DNA of 64,000 bases from an uncultured Opitutales bacterium (GCA_944389175.1 CALXLK010000003.1:124001-188000), one strand, 5' to 3'; positions 53,247 through 62,683 are shown, numbered from the stretch's first letter. Numbers and translations: made by a program. Notes: generated by a model not told the origin, from the letters alone.

Positions 53247-55367
53247 TTAGTCTTCGGGGGAAATGTCGCAGCCGAATTTCAACCCCGTCAATTCCCTGAC
53301 GAGCGGGTCTTCGCCGAAATACTTTTCGATTTTCTTCAAATCCCAAGTTTTGAAATTTACGTCGATGTTTGCAACTTTCGCCCCGTTGAGTTGTGTCTGT
53401 TTCTTTACCTTTCCGCAATTATAGAACCTGTTGCCCTCTACGATATTTTTTTGGTCGCGGGTCATAATATCGGCGGCGGCCGGATATTTTTTGATTATGG
53501 TTGCCACGCCTTCCCTGCCGAATATTGTGCGCGATTCCCTTTCCATGCCTGCAAGAATGTCTTTATTCTTGCGCATAAACTCCATTATCGGCGACTTGCA
53601 GTCCACAAAAACGTTGTCTGTTATAACGTTGTCGAACCCTTTGTTAATATTTATTGCGTTACCCGAGCAGCCAGCCTTGCAGAATATGTTGCGGCGGAGC
53701 GTAACGCCGCTGAGGCAGTCGTCGAGATAGACGCCGTGAATGTGCACAGTGGCGTCGGGATTGATGTAGTAGACGAAGTTTTCCTCAAAGACGTTGCCGC
53801 GCTGGTAGACATTGCGCCCCGAATACACCGCTCCCATATCCATTCCGTGGCGGCAGACATCGTAGATGTAGTTTCGGCGCATTGTGATTTCGCAGCCGTT
53901 GAAGAAAAGCGCGCCATGGTCGTTGGCGGTTATCGTATTGTTTTCGGCTGTCGCCCCGCAACCCGCAAGCCAAATTGCCGGCGAATACGTCTTGTTTATG
54001 CGCGACGTATTTTTGAAATAGCAGTTCTTCACCTTGTTTTTTGAGTGCGTAAGCGTACGTGCGTCGCCGCCGCAAAGGTACACGCCGCCGCAGCCGAGAT
54101 TTTCAAAGGTGCAGTCTTTAACTTCGACGTTGCGGGTTTTCCCGTTTAGTTTGTAGTCGTTGTCCGAAACAAGATCGCTCAAGTCGGAAAACGGTTTGAA
54201 CCAAACCGAAGATTTCACGCCCTGCAGCCCCAAATTGAAGAATTTGCACTTTTTGATTTCGATGTCGAAAACGCAGCCGAGCTCCACGCCCATTGCGCGG
54301 GAATTGCAAAAACTTATGCCCTGAATTTCCACGTCGGAAATATTGTCAAGCTTTATGAACGCCTCTCCCAGGAGCGAGACGTCAACGTTTTTGATTTTCG
54401 AGGCATCGCTTAGTATTATGAAGATTTTGCCGCGCTTGCGGTCTATTACATACTCGCCGTCGGCGTCGATTTCCTCGAGAATGTTGTAGGCGGCGTAGCC
54501 CCTGTGCATTACCGAGGGAATCGCGGCGCGGTGGAGAAGGCTCTTGTCCTTGATTTTATCGAACGCCTTTTTACCGGGGTGGACACCAAAAATCGGGTTC
54601 TCGGTGTAGAAAATCCCGTTTGCGGCGTCGAGTTTTAAAACCTTTATGACGGCGTCGTTGTACCCGAAACTAAAGCGCCCCGTGAGGTAGAGTTCGGAGC
54701 AATTCTTCCAGCGCTTGTAGCGCTCGAAACCCTCGGCGGGCTTGAATATTGATTGGGCGTCCAGCTTGCGCGCTGCGACTGTCGAAAGCACTTCGCCAAT
54801 TTCGAGCAAACCGGTGCCGTTGGGGTAGCGCGCCAAGACTGTCGGCTTGCCGTCGATGAAAACCTCCGACTGCGAAACGCCGTAAAGCATAAAGCCGCGG
54901 CGGCCGAATTCGCCGCAATTTTCAAGTCCGTTTGCCTTCAAGTCTATGCTGTAGAGCTTGGATTTGTCGGCTTCGGGCGGCAGGCGGTCGAGAATTTCGG
55001 CGTCGGATACGCGCTTGAGCACGGAGGCGTCAAAGCGCTTGCCGCCGTGAAAAATTACGCCTTTTTCGCCCTCAATTTCGATTTTCGCGGATTTTTTACG
55101 CACTATGGAATTGTCGAAGACAACACTTTTGTCGAAAAAGTAGACGCCCTTTTTTAGCTTTATTTTCACGTCGCCAAGCGGCGCGGCTTTGGAAAGTTCG
55201 CGCAGCCTGTTGCGCGCGCCTTCAAGGGAGGCCAGCGGAGCCGAGGCCGAGGCGTCGTTTGCGTCGTTGCCCGAGGGCGAAACGTACAGCGTTAAAGACT
55301 CGGCTGACAAAGTCGCCGCAAAAAGAGAACAAAATCCCACCCATTTCAAGATATTCGTAAAAACCAT
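53247..55367 (-). CDS. secreted right-handed beta-helix protein (GH141-like)
   Basis: This 706-residue exported protein (signal peptide ending near FAATLSAES) begins with the strand-rich LTLYVSPSGNDANDASASAP typical of GH141/polysaccharide-lyase-like proteins. It contains many parallel beta-helix coils (VEIQGISFCNSRAMGVELG, IEIKKCKFFNLGLQGV, VEVKDCTFENLGCGGVYL, NNTITANDHGALFFNGCE). Catalytic Asp/Glu cannot be fixed. HGMDMGAVYSGRN and VHIHGVYLDDCLSG are conserved-looking loops. The role is probably cleavage of a plant or mucosal glycan. It is divergent from the SIMPL remnant. Confidence 0.75.
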   Translation of the reverse strand: MVFTNILKWVGFCSLFAATLSAESLTLYVSPSGNDANDASASAPLASLEGARNRLRELSKAAPLGDVKIKLKKGVYFFDKSVVFDNSIVRKKSAKIEIEGEKGVIFHGGKRFDASVLKRVSDAEILDRLPPEADKSKLYSIDLKANGLENCGEFGRRGFMLYGVSQSEVFIDGKPTVLARYPNGTGLLEIGEVLSTVAARKLDAQSIFKPAEGFERYKRWKNCSELYLTGRFSFGYNDAVIKVLKLDAANGIFYTENPIFGVHPGKKAFDKIKDKSLLHRAAIPSVMHRGYAAYNILEEIDADGEYVIDRKRGKIFIILSDASKIKNVDVSLLGEAFIKLDNISDVEIQGISFCNSRAMGVELGCVFDIEIKKCKFFNLGLQGVKSSVWFKPFSDLSDLVSDNDYKLNGKTRNVEVKDCTFENLGCGGVYLCGGDARTLTHSKNKVKNCYFKNTSRINKTYSPAIWLAGCGATAENNTITANDHGALFFNGCEITMRRNYIYDVCRHGMDMGAVYSGRNVYQRGNVFEENFVYYINPDATVHIHGVYLDDCLSGVTLRRNIFCKAGCSGNAININKGFDNVITDNVFVDCKSPIMEFMRKNKDILAGMERESRTIFGREGVATIIKKYPAAADIMTRDQKNIVEGNRFYNCGKVKKQTQLNGAKVANIDVNFKTWDLKKIEKYFGEDPLVRELTGLKFGCDISPED

Positions 55368-55537
55368 ACGGATAATTTAAAATAAAAAACCGCCCGATTA
55401 CAACAGAAAAGGCGTGCGGGAAAAAGTTTTTAAATTTTGAAAAAAAATATTTGAAAAGCGGCGCTCTTTCGACTTGATTTTTCACCCGAACGACAAAAAA
55501 CGACCGCCGCAATCCTTCAACATTCAAATCAACTTTC

Positions 55538-56380
55538 ATAAAAAACAAAATTTTTGCAATATTTTGCCTTGCAATAACATGCGCTACGCTGATTGCCTGC
55601 GCGCTAATAGTCGTAAACCCCAACATTCTCTTTAGCAAGCCCGGCGGCATTGCCGTCAAAGGTATCGCAATGCAAAGAGTGCAATCCGATATTGCAACTT
55701 GGGCAATATCCGTGAGTTCGTCGGTAAAAATTACAGACGAAAACGCGAAAACGCGCGGCAACGCGCTTTCAAATGTTTCCGCCGACGCAAAAAAGGTCGT
55801 CGAATTTTTGCGCAAGAGCGGCTTCGATGCCTCCGAAATAAAAACGTCGAACGTATCCGTCTACAATATGTACACCAAAAACAAAAACGGCTACGACACC
55901 ACCGAAGTCTGCGGCAAAACGGCAGAATGTACGGTATCGGTTCAGACAAGGAAGTTCGACGCCCTCGAAAATGCGGTTTCAAACGCCGATAAAATCGGCA
56001 CAATAAAGTCCGGATGCTGGATGTCGATATTTTTTATACCGCGCGTTATTTCTTTTGCGGGAATTACCAAACGCATGGCTCCGTCGGCTTGACGCTCAAT
56101 AAACGTCAACATCACGGCGCCATCGTACCTTTATTCAAAGCTTGAAGACCTGAAGCTCGACCTCTTGGCAAGGGCTACGGCAAACGCAAAAGAGCGCGCC
56201 AAGACGCTGGCAAATGCCGGCGGGGCGAGCCTCGGCAACATAATCTCAGCGTCCCAAGGGGTCTTCCAGATTACCCAGCCGCTTTCCACCGAAACGGCAT
56301 CGTACGGAATGTACGATACTTCCACGGTTGAAAAAGACGTGCGCTGCGTTGTAAACGTGAAGTTTTTGGTGGAAAAGTAG
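55538..56380 (+). pseudogene. SIMPL-domain (DUF541) membrane-anchored protein, interrupted
   Basis: The frame encodes an N-terminal membrane helix (IFAIFCLAITCATLIACALIV), then the SIMPL fold: GIAVKGIAMQRVQSDIATWA, VVEFLRKSGFDASEIKTSNV, and after the interruption VNITAPSYLYSKLEDLKLDL and GNIISASQGVFQITQPLSTE. No ATG is found at the expected start; the codon at 55538 is ATA, so the start codon may be lost. In the middle, 89 bases (56011-56099) are an inverted copy of part of the downstream DUF5696 gene and bring an in-frame TGA (56090-56092). The frame is the same on both sides, so a segment was probably replaced rather than simply inserted. The protein is not expected to be functional. Confidence 0.8.
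56011..56099. repeat. 89-bp inverted copy of the DUF5696 gene inside the SIMPL gene
   Basis: This is the reverse complement of 57212-57300 at 84 of 89 positions. All five differences are transitions with the A/T base in this copy. It interrupts the SIMPL reading frame. Confidence 0.95.
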
Positions 56381-56514
56381 GCGCATCCCGCGGGTAAACG
56401 GTGATTGAACGCGCGTTGGAAACGCACACTGTCCGCGCGGCGTCGTCGTGTTTTCATACCGCTCGCCGCCCGAAAACCGCCGCAAAATGCGCCGTATTTT
56501 CGGGGGAACGGCAC

Positions 56515-56841
56515 TCAAGAGCGAATCATTGTAAGCATCATTTTAAATTCGACTTCCGCAGAAAGCCAATGCGGCGCGCCTGCGGGCATAGTCAGCGATT
56601 CGCCCGCCCTTACAATGTGCCTTTTGCCGCCCAAGCATATGAGCGCCTCGCCCTCCAAAATCTGCACGAGGGCGTCGAACGGCGCAGTGTGTTCGCTAAG
56701 ACCCTGCCCCCGCGCGAACGCAAAAAGCGTGATTGTGCCGTTTGCGCACTTTATTATCTCTCTGCTTACTATGCCGCCCGACTGGTACTGCACGCAGTCT
56801 GCAAGGTTTACAACTTTTGCCTTTGCGTAGGAATTGTCCAT
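56515..56841 (-). CDS. small cupin-domain protein
   Basis: This 108-residue single-domain cupin shows the two cupin motifs: GQGLSEHTAPFDALVQILEGEA (His and Glu of motif 1) and LTMPAGAPHWL (motif 2 with Pro-Gly and His). Such small cupins bind a metal and act as isomerases, oxygenases or sensors; the function here is open. It has an ATG start and no signal peptide. It is encoded between the SIMPL remnant and the DUF5696 gene, on the opposite strand to both. It contains EIIKCANGTITLFAFARG, typical of stand-alone redox- or stress-linked cupins. Confidence 0.8.
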   Translation of the reverse strand: MDNSYAKAKVVNLADCVQYQSGGIVSREIIKCANGTITLFAFARGQGLSEHTAPFDALVQILEGEALICLGGKRHIVRAGESLTMPAGAPHWLSAEVEFKMMLTMIRS

Positions 56842-57087
56842 ATAGCCCCTTTGTTTGCGGAGGTTTTATCGGAACTTTTGCGAAAATGCTAAGGGCTATT
56901 TTGCGCCTTTTGCCGAAGCGCGCTTATCTCTTACTCACGTTATTGCAACTTTGCCCACATAACCGGTGAACTTCGCACTTACAAAAAGGAAAGGCGCGCA
57001 TAGGCCAAATTAGTTAACAGTTTATATAAGTCTTGCATCCTCTCTTTTTTTATGCATAGTCCCATCTTTTACAGGAGGAATGTATTT

Positions 57088-58908
57088 ATGAAGAAAACCC
57101 TTTTTGCCATTATTTTTGCCGTATCTGCGCTTTGTTTCGGGGAAGATGCCCAAAGCGTGAAGATAAGGATAGAAAACTTGGATGCCAGCTCGCTTGAAAA
57201 AAACGTCAAGCTTGAGCGTCAAGCCGACGGAGCCATGCGTTTGGTAATTCCCGCAAAAGAAATAGCGCGCGGCATAAAAAGCATCGACGTCCAGCATCCG
57301 GCTTTCACCGCGAAGGTCGGCGACAATGGCTACTGGTTGGGCAACAGGGGGCAGATTGGCTTTTTTAAATACAATAAAGGCACCTGGACAACTGCTGGGC
57401 ACAACAACCACCACCTAATACCGATTCAGGCTTTCAAGACAGACAAGGGAATGTTCCTGGCTTGGCTAAAGGGTTTGCGTTTTGAGGTGGAAAGCCGAGT
57501 CGATGTAAAGGACGGCAAGTATAATATGTTTTATAGGCTGCGCGTAGCCGATATGCTTTTCGACGCCTACGAAGATCTGGTCATCGACTACTACAATCTT
57601 GGCAAAGACGCCCAATACAGCGAAGTGGGCAGATTTTTCCGCAACAAGCGCCTGGCTGACGGAGAGATTATTCCGCTTAGCCAGAAAATGAAGACGCTGC
57701 CAAACGCCGAATACCAGAAGGATACTTTTGTTACGCGCCTGCACGTTTTTGCCTCCAAGCCGCGCACGCCCGGCGACCAGACTCCGGAGACGGAACCCAA
57801 AGTAAAAGTATTCATGACGACGAAACAGGCCGAAGACATAATGCGCGCCTGCAAAGCCGCAGGGATAGAAAAGATGGACTTTTGCTGTGCCGGGTGGACT
57901 ACCGGCGGCTACGATGGGCGCTTCCCTTCCCTTTTTCCTGTGGAAGAGTCGATCGGGGGCGAGGCCGGGTTTAAAAAGATGGTAGAAACTGCAAAGTCGC
58001 TAGGATATACGATATCCTGCCACACGGCTAATACGGGGGCCTACAAGATATCGCCCATGTGGAGCACCGACTACATATGCAAGAAGCCCGACGGCTCTCT
58101 TTTGCGCGGCGAGACGTACTGGGCGGGAGGCAACACATACAGGGTATGCCTAGAGCGCGCATGGCAGCTTTATATTCCCCAAGAGCTGCTCGAGGTAAAA
58201 AAGTTGGGTGTTAACGGCGTCCACTACATAGATGTTTTCACCGCGATTTCCCCCTATCCTTGCTGCGATAAAAACCACCCGGCAAACAGAAAACAATCCG
58301 CCCAGGCTCAGCAAAAGATTGCCCGCTTTTGCATAGACAATCTCGGAGGCTTTTCTTCGGAGTGCGGAGAAGACCATCTAATAAACGACCTCATATACAT
58401 AAACTACGTCAGCCATGACATTATAAACTGGCAGGGGTACGGCTTCGTGAATAAAAAGCTGAAGAATTTTGACGACATATTGCCGCTGGCCCGCCCCGAA
58501 AGATCCAGATCCCTGATAGACCAAGTCGTTCCGCTTTGGGAAATAATCTACCACGGGTTCGTATACCACAATGCCGACCGCGTCACGCAAAACCACACCA
58601 CGCTCTACGCAAAACGAATCAGCAAGAAATTGCCGCTGTTGCTTGTTGAGTTCGGGGCGCGACCCATAATATACACGAACTCGATCAAGTCGGTCGATAA
58701 AATAGCAAAAGCCTACAGGCAGTACCAAGCCTATTCCCGCCTGTCCACTGTCTTTATGGATTACCACAAGATAATAAACAAGGACGTGCGCTTAATTGGA
58801 TACGCCGACGGCACGCGCATAGTCGTCAACTACGGCGACAGGCCGTATCAATTTGAAGGCGTGGAGGTCGGCCCGATATCGTATAAGTTGTTTGACCCTA
58901 AAAAATAG
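57088..58908 (+). CDS. secreted DUF5696-like glycosidase
   Basis: This 606-residue exported protein (signal peptide MKKTLFAIIFAVSALCFG) starts at ATG 57088, with AGGAGGA 8 bases upstream. It resembles DUF5696 proteins, which belong to the GH101/GH129-like TIM-barrel group. A beta-sandwich is followed by a barrel with AGIEKMDFCCAGWTTGGYDGRFPS, GYTISCHTANTGAYKISP, GVHYIDVFTAISPYPCCD and FSSECGEDHLIND. The Asp in YIDVFTA and Glu in SSECGED are the probable nucleophile and acid/base. An 89-bp piece of this gene (57212-57300) is found inverted in the SIMPL gene upstream. Known relatives act on mucin-type or similar alpha-linked glycans; specificity here is not known. Confidence 0.75.
   Translation: MKKTLFAIIFAVSALCFGEDAQSVKIRIENLDASSLEKNVKLERQADGAMRLVIPAKEIARGIKSIDVQHPAFTAKVGDNGYWLGNRGQIGFFKYNKGTWTTAGHNNHHLIPIQAFKTDKGMFLAWLKGLRFEVESRVDVKDGKYNMFYRLRVADMLFDAYEDLVIDYYNLGKDAQYSEVGRFFRNKRLADGEIIPLSQKMKTLPNAEYQKDTFVTRLHVFASKPRTPGDQTPETEPKVKVFMTTKQAEDIMRACKAAGIEKMDFCCAGWTTGGYDGRFPSLFPVEESIGGEAGFKKMVETAKSLGYTISCHTANTGAYKISPMWSTDYICKKPDGSLLRGETYWAGGNTYRVCLERAWQLYIPQELLEVKKLGVNGVHYIDVFTAISPYPCCDKNHPANRKQSAQAQQKIARFCIDNLGGFSSECGEDHLINDLIYINYVSHDIINWQGYGFVNKKLKNFDDILPLARPERSRSLIDQVVPLWEIIYHGFVYHNADRVTQNHTTLYAKRISKKLPLLLVEFGARPIIYTNSIKSVDKIAKAYRQYQAYSRLSTVFMDYHKIINKDVRLIGYADGTRIVVNYGDRPYQFEGVEVGPISYKLFDPKK
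57212..57300. repeat. source segment of the 89-bp inverted repeat
   Basis: This is the coding-sequence copy within the DUF5696 gene (residues about 42-71). Its reverse complement is at 56011-56099. Confidence 0.95.
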
Positions 58909-59060
58909 GCAAAACGCATGTAAAATCCGCCCCGTCGCGGGCCAATACTGCGCGGGCGCGGCCGGGGGCGGACAATCCAATATTTGTTCTGAGACTCCTC
59001 CAAGTCGGACAAACTTTTTACATCCTAGTGCGAGCCGCCCAAGAAAACTGCGCGCGCTGG

Positions 59061-59090
59061 CTCTAAAAATAAAAAGTTGAATTTTTAGAG
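59061..59090. repeat. 10-bp palindrome with 10-nt loop
   Basis: CTCTAAAAAT and its exact complement flank a 10-base loop, 35 bases before the flavin-reductase-like start. It may be an operator or weak terminator for the upstream gene. It is AT-rich, so a stable hairpin is doubtful. Confidence 0.4.
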
Positions 59091-59124
59091 AACGAAGTAT
59101 GGAATGCCGAAGAAAGGATTTTAT

Positions 59125-59691
59125 ATGAAAAGAAACATAGGCGCAAAGACTATAATTACCCCCCTTCCCGTTTTTATCATAGCCACATACGATGAAAACG
59201 GAGTCCCAAACGCGATGAACGCGGCCTGGGGAACACAGTGCGACAACGACAAGGTGTTTTTGTTGCTCGGATCCCACAAGACGACCGACAACCTCAAGCT
59301 AAAGAAAGCCTTTACCCTGGCCTTCGCAACGCCAGAAACCATGCGCATATCGGATTATTTTGGCCTGGAGAGCGGCAGGCGCGCCAACAAAATAGAAAAG
59401 GCGGGCGTGCATGTGCATAAGGCAAGCAAAGTCGACGCGCCGATTATCGACGAGTATCCGCTTACGCTCGAATGCGAAGTCGTGGAAATGCAGGAAGTGG
59501 AAGGCGATTTCAGAATTGTGGGGCAAGTGGTAAATACCGTAGCCGACGAATCGATACTCGGAGACGGCGGCAATATCGATATCGGAAAACTGCGACCGAT
59601 CTCCTACGATAGCTCGGCAAAGGCCTACCGCGTTTTAGGCGATATCGTAGGCAACGCCTTTCGCGACGGCGCATCGATAAAAAACAAATAA
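59125..59691 (+). CDS. flavin reductase-like FMN-binding protein
   Basis: This 188-residue protein of the flavin reductase-like split-barrel family starts at ATG 59125, with AAAGGA 6-8 bases upstream. Family features are FIIATYDENGVPNAMNAAWGTQC at the N terminus, LLGSHKTTDNLKLKKAFTLAF, an FMN-phosphate-binding SGRRANKIEKAGV, and PLTLECEVVEMQEV. These proteins bind FMN and reduce flavin or other substrates with NAD(P)H. It is soluble and cytoplasmic. It stands alone between the DUF5696 gene and the phosphatase, followed by a terminator. Confidence 0.85.
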   Translation: MKRNIGAKTIITPLPVFIIATYDENGVPNAMNAAWGTQCDNDKVFLLLGSHKTTDNLKLKKAFTLAFATPETMRISDYFGLESGRRANKIEKAGVHVHKASKVDAPIIDEYPLTLECEVVEMQEVEGDFRIVGQVVNTVADESILGDGGNIDIGKLRPISYDSSAKAYRVLGDIVGNAFRDGASIKNK

Positions 59692-59779
59692 TACAAGACG
59701 ACATGCGGGGCGCAAATGCCTGCCGTTGCTTCGGCTGAAATATGCGTCAGCATAAATGCGCCAAGACGCTTTATAAATA

Positions 59780-59814
59780 AGGGGGCTCGAAATGTTTCTT
59801 TCGGGCCCTCTTTG
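59780..59814 (+). terminator. Rho-independent terminator after the flavin reductase-like gene
   Basis: The stem AGGGGGCTCGAAA/TTTCGGGCCCTCT (one mismatch) is followed by TTTGTATTT. It lies between convergent genes and may serve both. Confidence 0.7.
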
Positions 59815-59849
59815 TATTTCTGCGCCTTGGTTTTCGTTTGCAGGCGCTC

Positions 59850-60323
59850 TTAAAGTTTTTTGCCTGCTTGCAGCGATTTCAGCAGGCCTTCGCAGGCTTC
59901 GGATATGTCGCTATATGCCTTTGCAAAATCGCCCGTATACCACGGGTCGGAGACTTCCGAATTGGGGCGCCCGGCATATTCGAGAATGAGCTTTACCTTT
60001 CCGCGAGGATCGCCGCATATGCGCTTTAGATTGTACAGGTTGCTGTTGTCCATCGCCAATATGACGTCGAATTTATCGTAGTCTTGGGCGGTCATCTTTC
60101 TGGCGACTTTCCCATGGCAAGTTATGCCGTGTTTTTCGAGCTCTCTTCGCGCAGGCCCATATACGGGATTGCCTATCTCCTCGCTGCTGACAGCGGCCGA
60201 TTCTACATGGATTTGCCCTTCCAGACCCGCTTTTGCAAGCATGTCTTTCATTATAAACTCCGCCATAGGACTCCGGCATATGTTGCCGTGGCATACAAAC
60301 AATATATTTTTTACTCTGCCCAT
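59850..60323 (-). CDS. low-molecular-weight protein-tyrosine phosphatase
   Basis: This 157-residue LMW-PTP has the N-terminal P-loop CHGNICRSPMAE (Cys11 nucleophile, Arg17) of the CX5R type. The C-terminal general-acid Asp is in VSDPWYTGDF. LAMDNSNLYNLKRI is also typical. Bacterial relatives dephosphorylate tyrosine kinases that control capsule or exopolysaccharide assembly. The usual kinase partner is not nearby, so the gene is probably a general regulator. It is intact and full length. Confidence 0.92.
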   Translation of the reverse strand: MGRVKNILFVCHGNICRSPMAEFIMKDMLAKAGLEGQIHVESAAVSSEEIGNPVYGPARRELEKHGITCHGKVARKMTAQDYDKFDVILAMDNSNLYNLKRICGDPRGKVKLILEYAGRPNSEVSDPWYTGDFAKAYSDISEACEGLLKSLQAGKKL

Positions 60324-60678
60324 TATTCTGTTTCTGTTTACCTAAATTTTATATTTACACAAACCAAATTGAGAGCGTTTTTGCCCCACTGCGTCTGCGC
60401 CAACCATTGCCGCCTTCCCATATTCTGCGACAATTTCGAATAAACAACTAAAATGTAGTTATCGGGGCAACAAAAATGTTATAAAATCGGGCAATGACGA
60501 AAATGTTTTAGCGCAGAATATGCGATTTTTTTGACGTATTTGTAGGTGGATAACATAACTTTTTGTTTATTAAATAGTTTTTTTGAAAATAACAATTGGC
60601 ACGCAATCTGCTCAAGAGGGAATTGTGCCTAGCGCACAACTAAACGCACACACCAAAAAACATAAAAACATAAAAATT
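60324..60678. other. intergenic regulatory region upstream of the porin/TRAP genes
   Basis: This 355-base gap separates the divergent phosphatase and porin genes. It is AT-rich and contains the sigma-54 promoter at 60596-60611. No further gene is seen. Enhancer sites for a sigma-54 activator would be expected upstream of the promoter, roughly 60430-60520, but I could not identify a specific pair. Confidence 0.5.
60596..60611 (+). promoter_or_regulatory. predicted sigma-54 (RpoN) promoter
   Basis: TTGGCACGCAATCTGC fits the consensus TTGGCACG-N4-TTGC with one change, and GG (60598-60599) and GC (60610-60611) are separated by exactly 10 bases. The porin ATG is 68 bases downstream. Confidence 0.7.
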
Positions 60679-61491
60679 ATGTCATCTACACTACCCAAGA
60701 TAACATCAATAATCCTTGCTTCCGCGGCGTTGAGCTTTGCGGCTGAGGGTACGGAAGAGAAGGAAGTAAACTCGTTGGTATCGAATGCCTCGATAGGAGA
60801 AGTAATTGGTAACTTCTCCGCGTCGATTTCGGCCGACTATGAATCGGAGTTTATCTTCAGGGGCAAACAGTTGGCGGACGCTGTGGTGAGTCCCTCGGTA
60901 AACTTAGGCTACGACTTCGGTCACGGCTTTGCGGCATACCTCGGTTGGTGGGGTTGCTTCTCTACCGACGATTATCAGGGCTCAAACTACCAAGAGGATG
61001 ACCTTTTTGCGGGCATTACCTACACTATTGAAAATTTCACGATAGATTTTGGTTACACCCTATACACGTATGCTTCGGGCGGCTCGACGAACGAAAACGA
61101 GCTCAAGCTTTGCCTAAGCTACGACACGTCGGAATTGATGGGCGACTTTGCCATATCGCCCTACGTTGCCGGGTATTACAACTTCACTTATGACGGAACC
61201 GTAATAGAGGCCGGTCTTTCCTATGCGGCTCCCATCACAAAGTGGCTGATAAATGAAAACTGGGCGACGATAGACCTGGCGGTTGCCGGAGGCTACGCCG
61301 ACTACAACGGAGGAATGGCTGACGGCGGCTACGCGTATCTAATGGCAAGCGCCGGAGTGTCGGTTGCAATCACCGACAACTGGAGCATTTCCGTGGGCGG
61401 GCGCTACAGTTGCAATAACGACGCCGAATACACACTCGACGGGCGCAAAAGCAACTTCTGGCTCGGTGCAAGCACATCTATCGGATTCTAA
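60679..61491 (+). CDS. outer-membrane beta-barrel protein, TorF-like putative porin
   Basis: This 270-residue outer-membrane protein from ATG 60679 has a signal peptide ending near SFAAEG. Its body of alternating amphipathic strands resembles the TorF/TIGR02001 putative porins: FSASISADYESEFIFRGKQ at the beginning is the family hallmark, followed by repeated Gly/Tyr-rich strands. The last residue is Phe (STSIGF), the usual BamA recognition signal. The sigma-54 promoter precedes it, and the TRAP receptor gene begins 31 bases after its stop, so porin and transporter look like one regulon for uptake of a small solute. Confidence 0.82.
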   Translation: MSSTLPKITSIILASAALSFAAEGTEEKEVNSLVSNASIGEVIGNFSASISADYESEFIFRGKQLADAVVSPSVNLGYDFGHGFAAYLGWWGCFSTDDYQGSNYQEDDLFAGITYTIENFTIDFGYTLYTYASGGSTNENELKLCLSYDTSELMGDFAISPYVAGYYNFTYDGTVIEAGLSYAAPITKWLINENWATIDLAVAGGYADYNGGMADGGYAYLMASAGVSVAITDNWSISVGGRYSCNNDAEYTLDGRKSNFWLGASTSIGF

Positions 61492-61522
61492 AACTTTAAC
61501 AGCATAATTGGGAAACAATAAC

Positions 61523-62599
61523 ATGAATACTACGACAAATGCAAAGAGCGCAGGCTCCAAGATGGGCAAGCGCGAATTCCTGAAGAAACTCGGCCTAGGT
61601 TCGGCGCTGGCTGTCGGCGCCCCGTACATAATGGGCGCTAAAAAACCCATAAGGTGGCGTCTGCAGACTTATGCCAGCACCGCGCTCGGCGCGCATGTAA
61701 TCAAGCCCGCAGTCGAGGCCTTTAACAAGGTGGCCAAAGGCGAGATGTTCATTGAACTTTACTATGCCGACCAGCTCGTTCCCACGAGCGAGCGCTTCAG
61801 CGCCCTCCAACAAGGCACGCTCGATTGCGTCCAAAGCGATGACGACTCCATGGGTTCGCCCGCCGACGTAGCGCCCTTCAGCGCATACTTCCCGCTTGCC
61901 ACGCGCTATTCGCTCGACGTGCCGGCGCTCTTCTACGAGTTCGGCCTGGATAAGATCTGGGAAGACTCGTATAAAGATGTCAAGAACGTAACGTGGCTGA
62001 GCTCGGGCGCGTGGGATCCGTGCAACTTCATAACGAAGACGCCGATTAAGAGCCTGGCCGACATCAAAGGCAAAAAGGTTTACACGTCTCCGACTGCGGG
62101 GCGCTTCCTTACACAGTTTGGCATTGTGCCGGTCACGGTCCCGGTTGAGGACGTCGAAATGGCAATACGCACGGGCGAGCTCGACGGAGTCGCATGGTGC
62201 GGCATCACCGAGGCTTACACGGTCGGCTGGGCCAACGCGACGAAATACTTCCTCACCAACAATATTTCCGGTGCTTGGATAGGGTCGTTCCTGGCGAACG
62301 CGAAATCTTGGGAAAAGGTCCCGGCGCACTTGCAGGAGTTGTTCAAACTCTGTATGGACAGCTCCCACTACTACCGCCAATACTGGTACTGGGGCGGCGA
62401 GGCCAAATTGCGCGCCAACGGCGGAAAGCTCGAGTTGACAAGCATACCCAGCCAAGAGTGGAAGACGCTCGAAAAGGCGGCTGCCGAATTCTGGGACAAG
62501 ATTGTGGCCGACGGATCGCCGAGAGCCAAAAAAGTGGTGCAGATCTTGCGCGACTACAACGCCCTCATGGAAAAAGCCGGTTCTCCGTACCGCTATTAA
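61523..62599 (+). CDS. TRAP transporter substrate-binding protein (DctP family)
   Basis: This 358-residue periplasmic receptor starts at ATG 61523. The N terminus carries a Tat-like signal, MGKREFLKKLGLGSALAVGAP, with Lys-Arg instead of the twin Arg. The receptor domain shows WRLQTYASTALGAHVIKPAV, ADQLVPTSERFSALQQGTLDC, the ligand-Arg segment SLADIKGKKVYTSPTAGRFL, and a C-terminal helix with HYYRQYWYWGGEAKLR. This is the DctP/TakP type that binds a carboxylate via an Arg. It probably delivers organic acids, for example uronates or oxo-acids, to the QM permease encoded next. Confidence 0.9.
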   Translation: MNTTTNAKSAGSKMGKREFLKKLGLGSALAVGAPYIMGAKKPIRWRLQTYASTALGAHVIKPAVEAFNKVAKGEMFIELYYADQLVPTSERFSALQQGTLDCVQSDDDSMGSPADVAPFSAYFPLATRYSLDVPALFYEFGLDKIWEDSYKDVKNVTWLSSGAWDPCNFITKTPIKSLADIKGKKVYTSPTAGRFLTQFGIVPVTVPVEDVEMAIRTGELDGVAWCGITEAYTVGWANATKYFLTNNISGAWIGSFLANAKSWEKVPAHLQELFKLCMDSSHYYRQYWYWGGEAKLRANGGKLELTSIPSQEWKTLEKAAAEFWDKIVADGSPRAKKVVQILRDYNALMEKAGSPYRY

Positions 62600-62683
62600 A
62601 AACTCTCAATATAAAGTTAGGCGGAGGGGGTGCGCAAACCCCCTCCCTGTTTGCAAACACACCAATTTTTGAACTTTGTTAGT

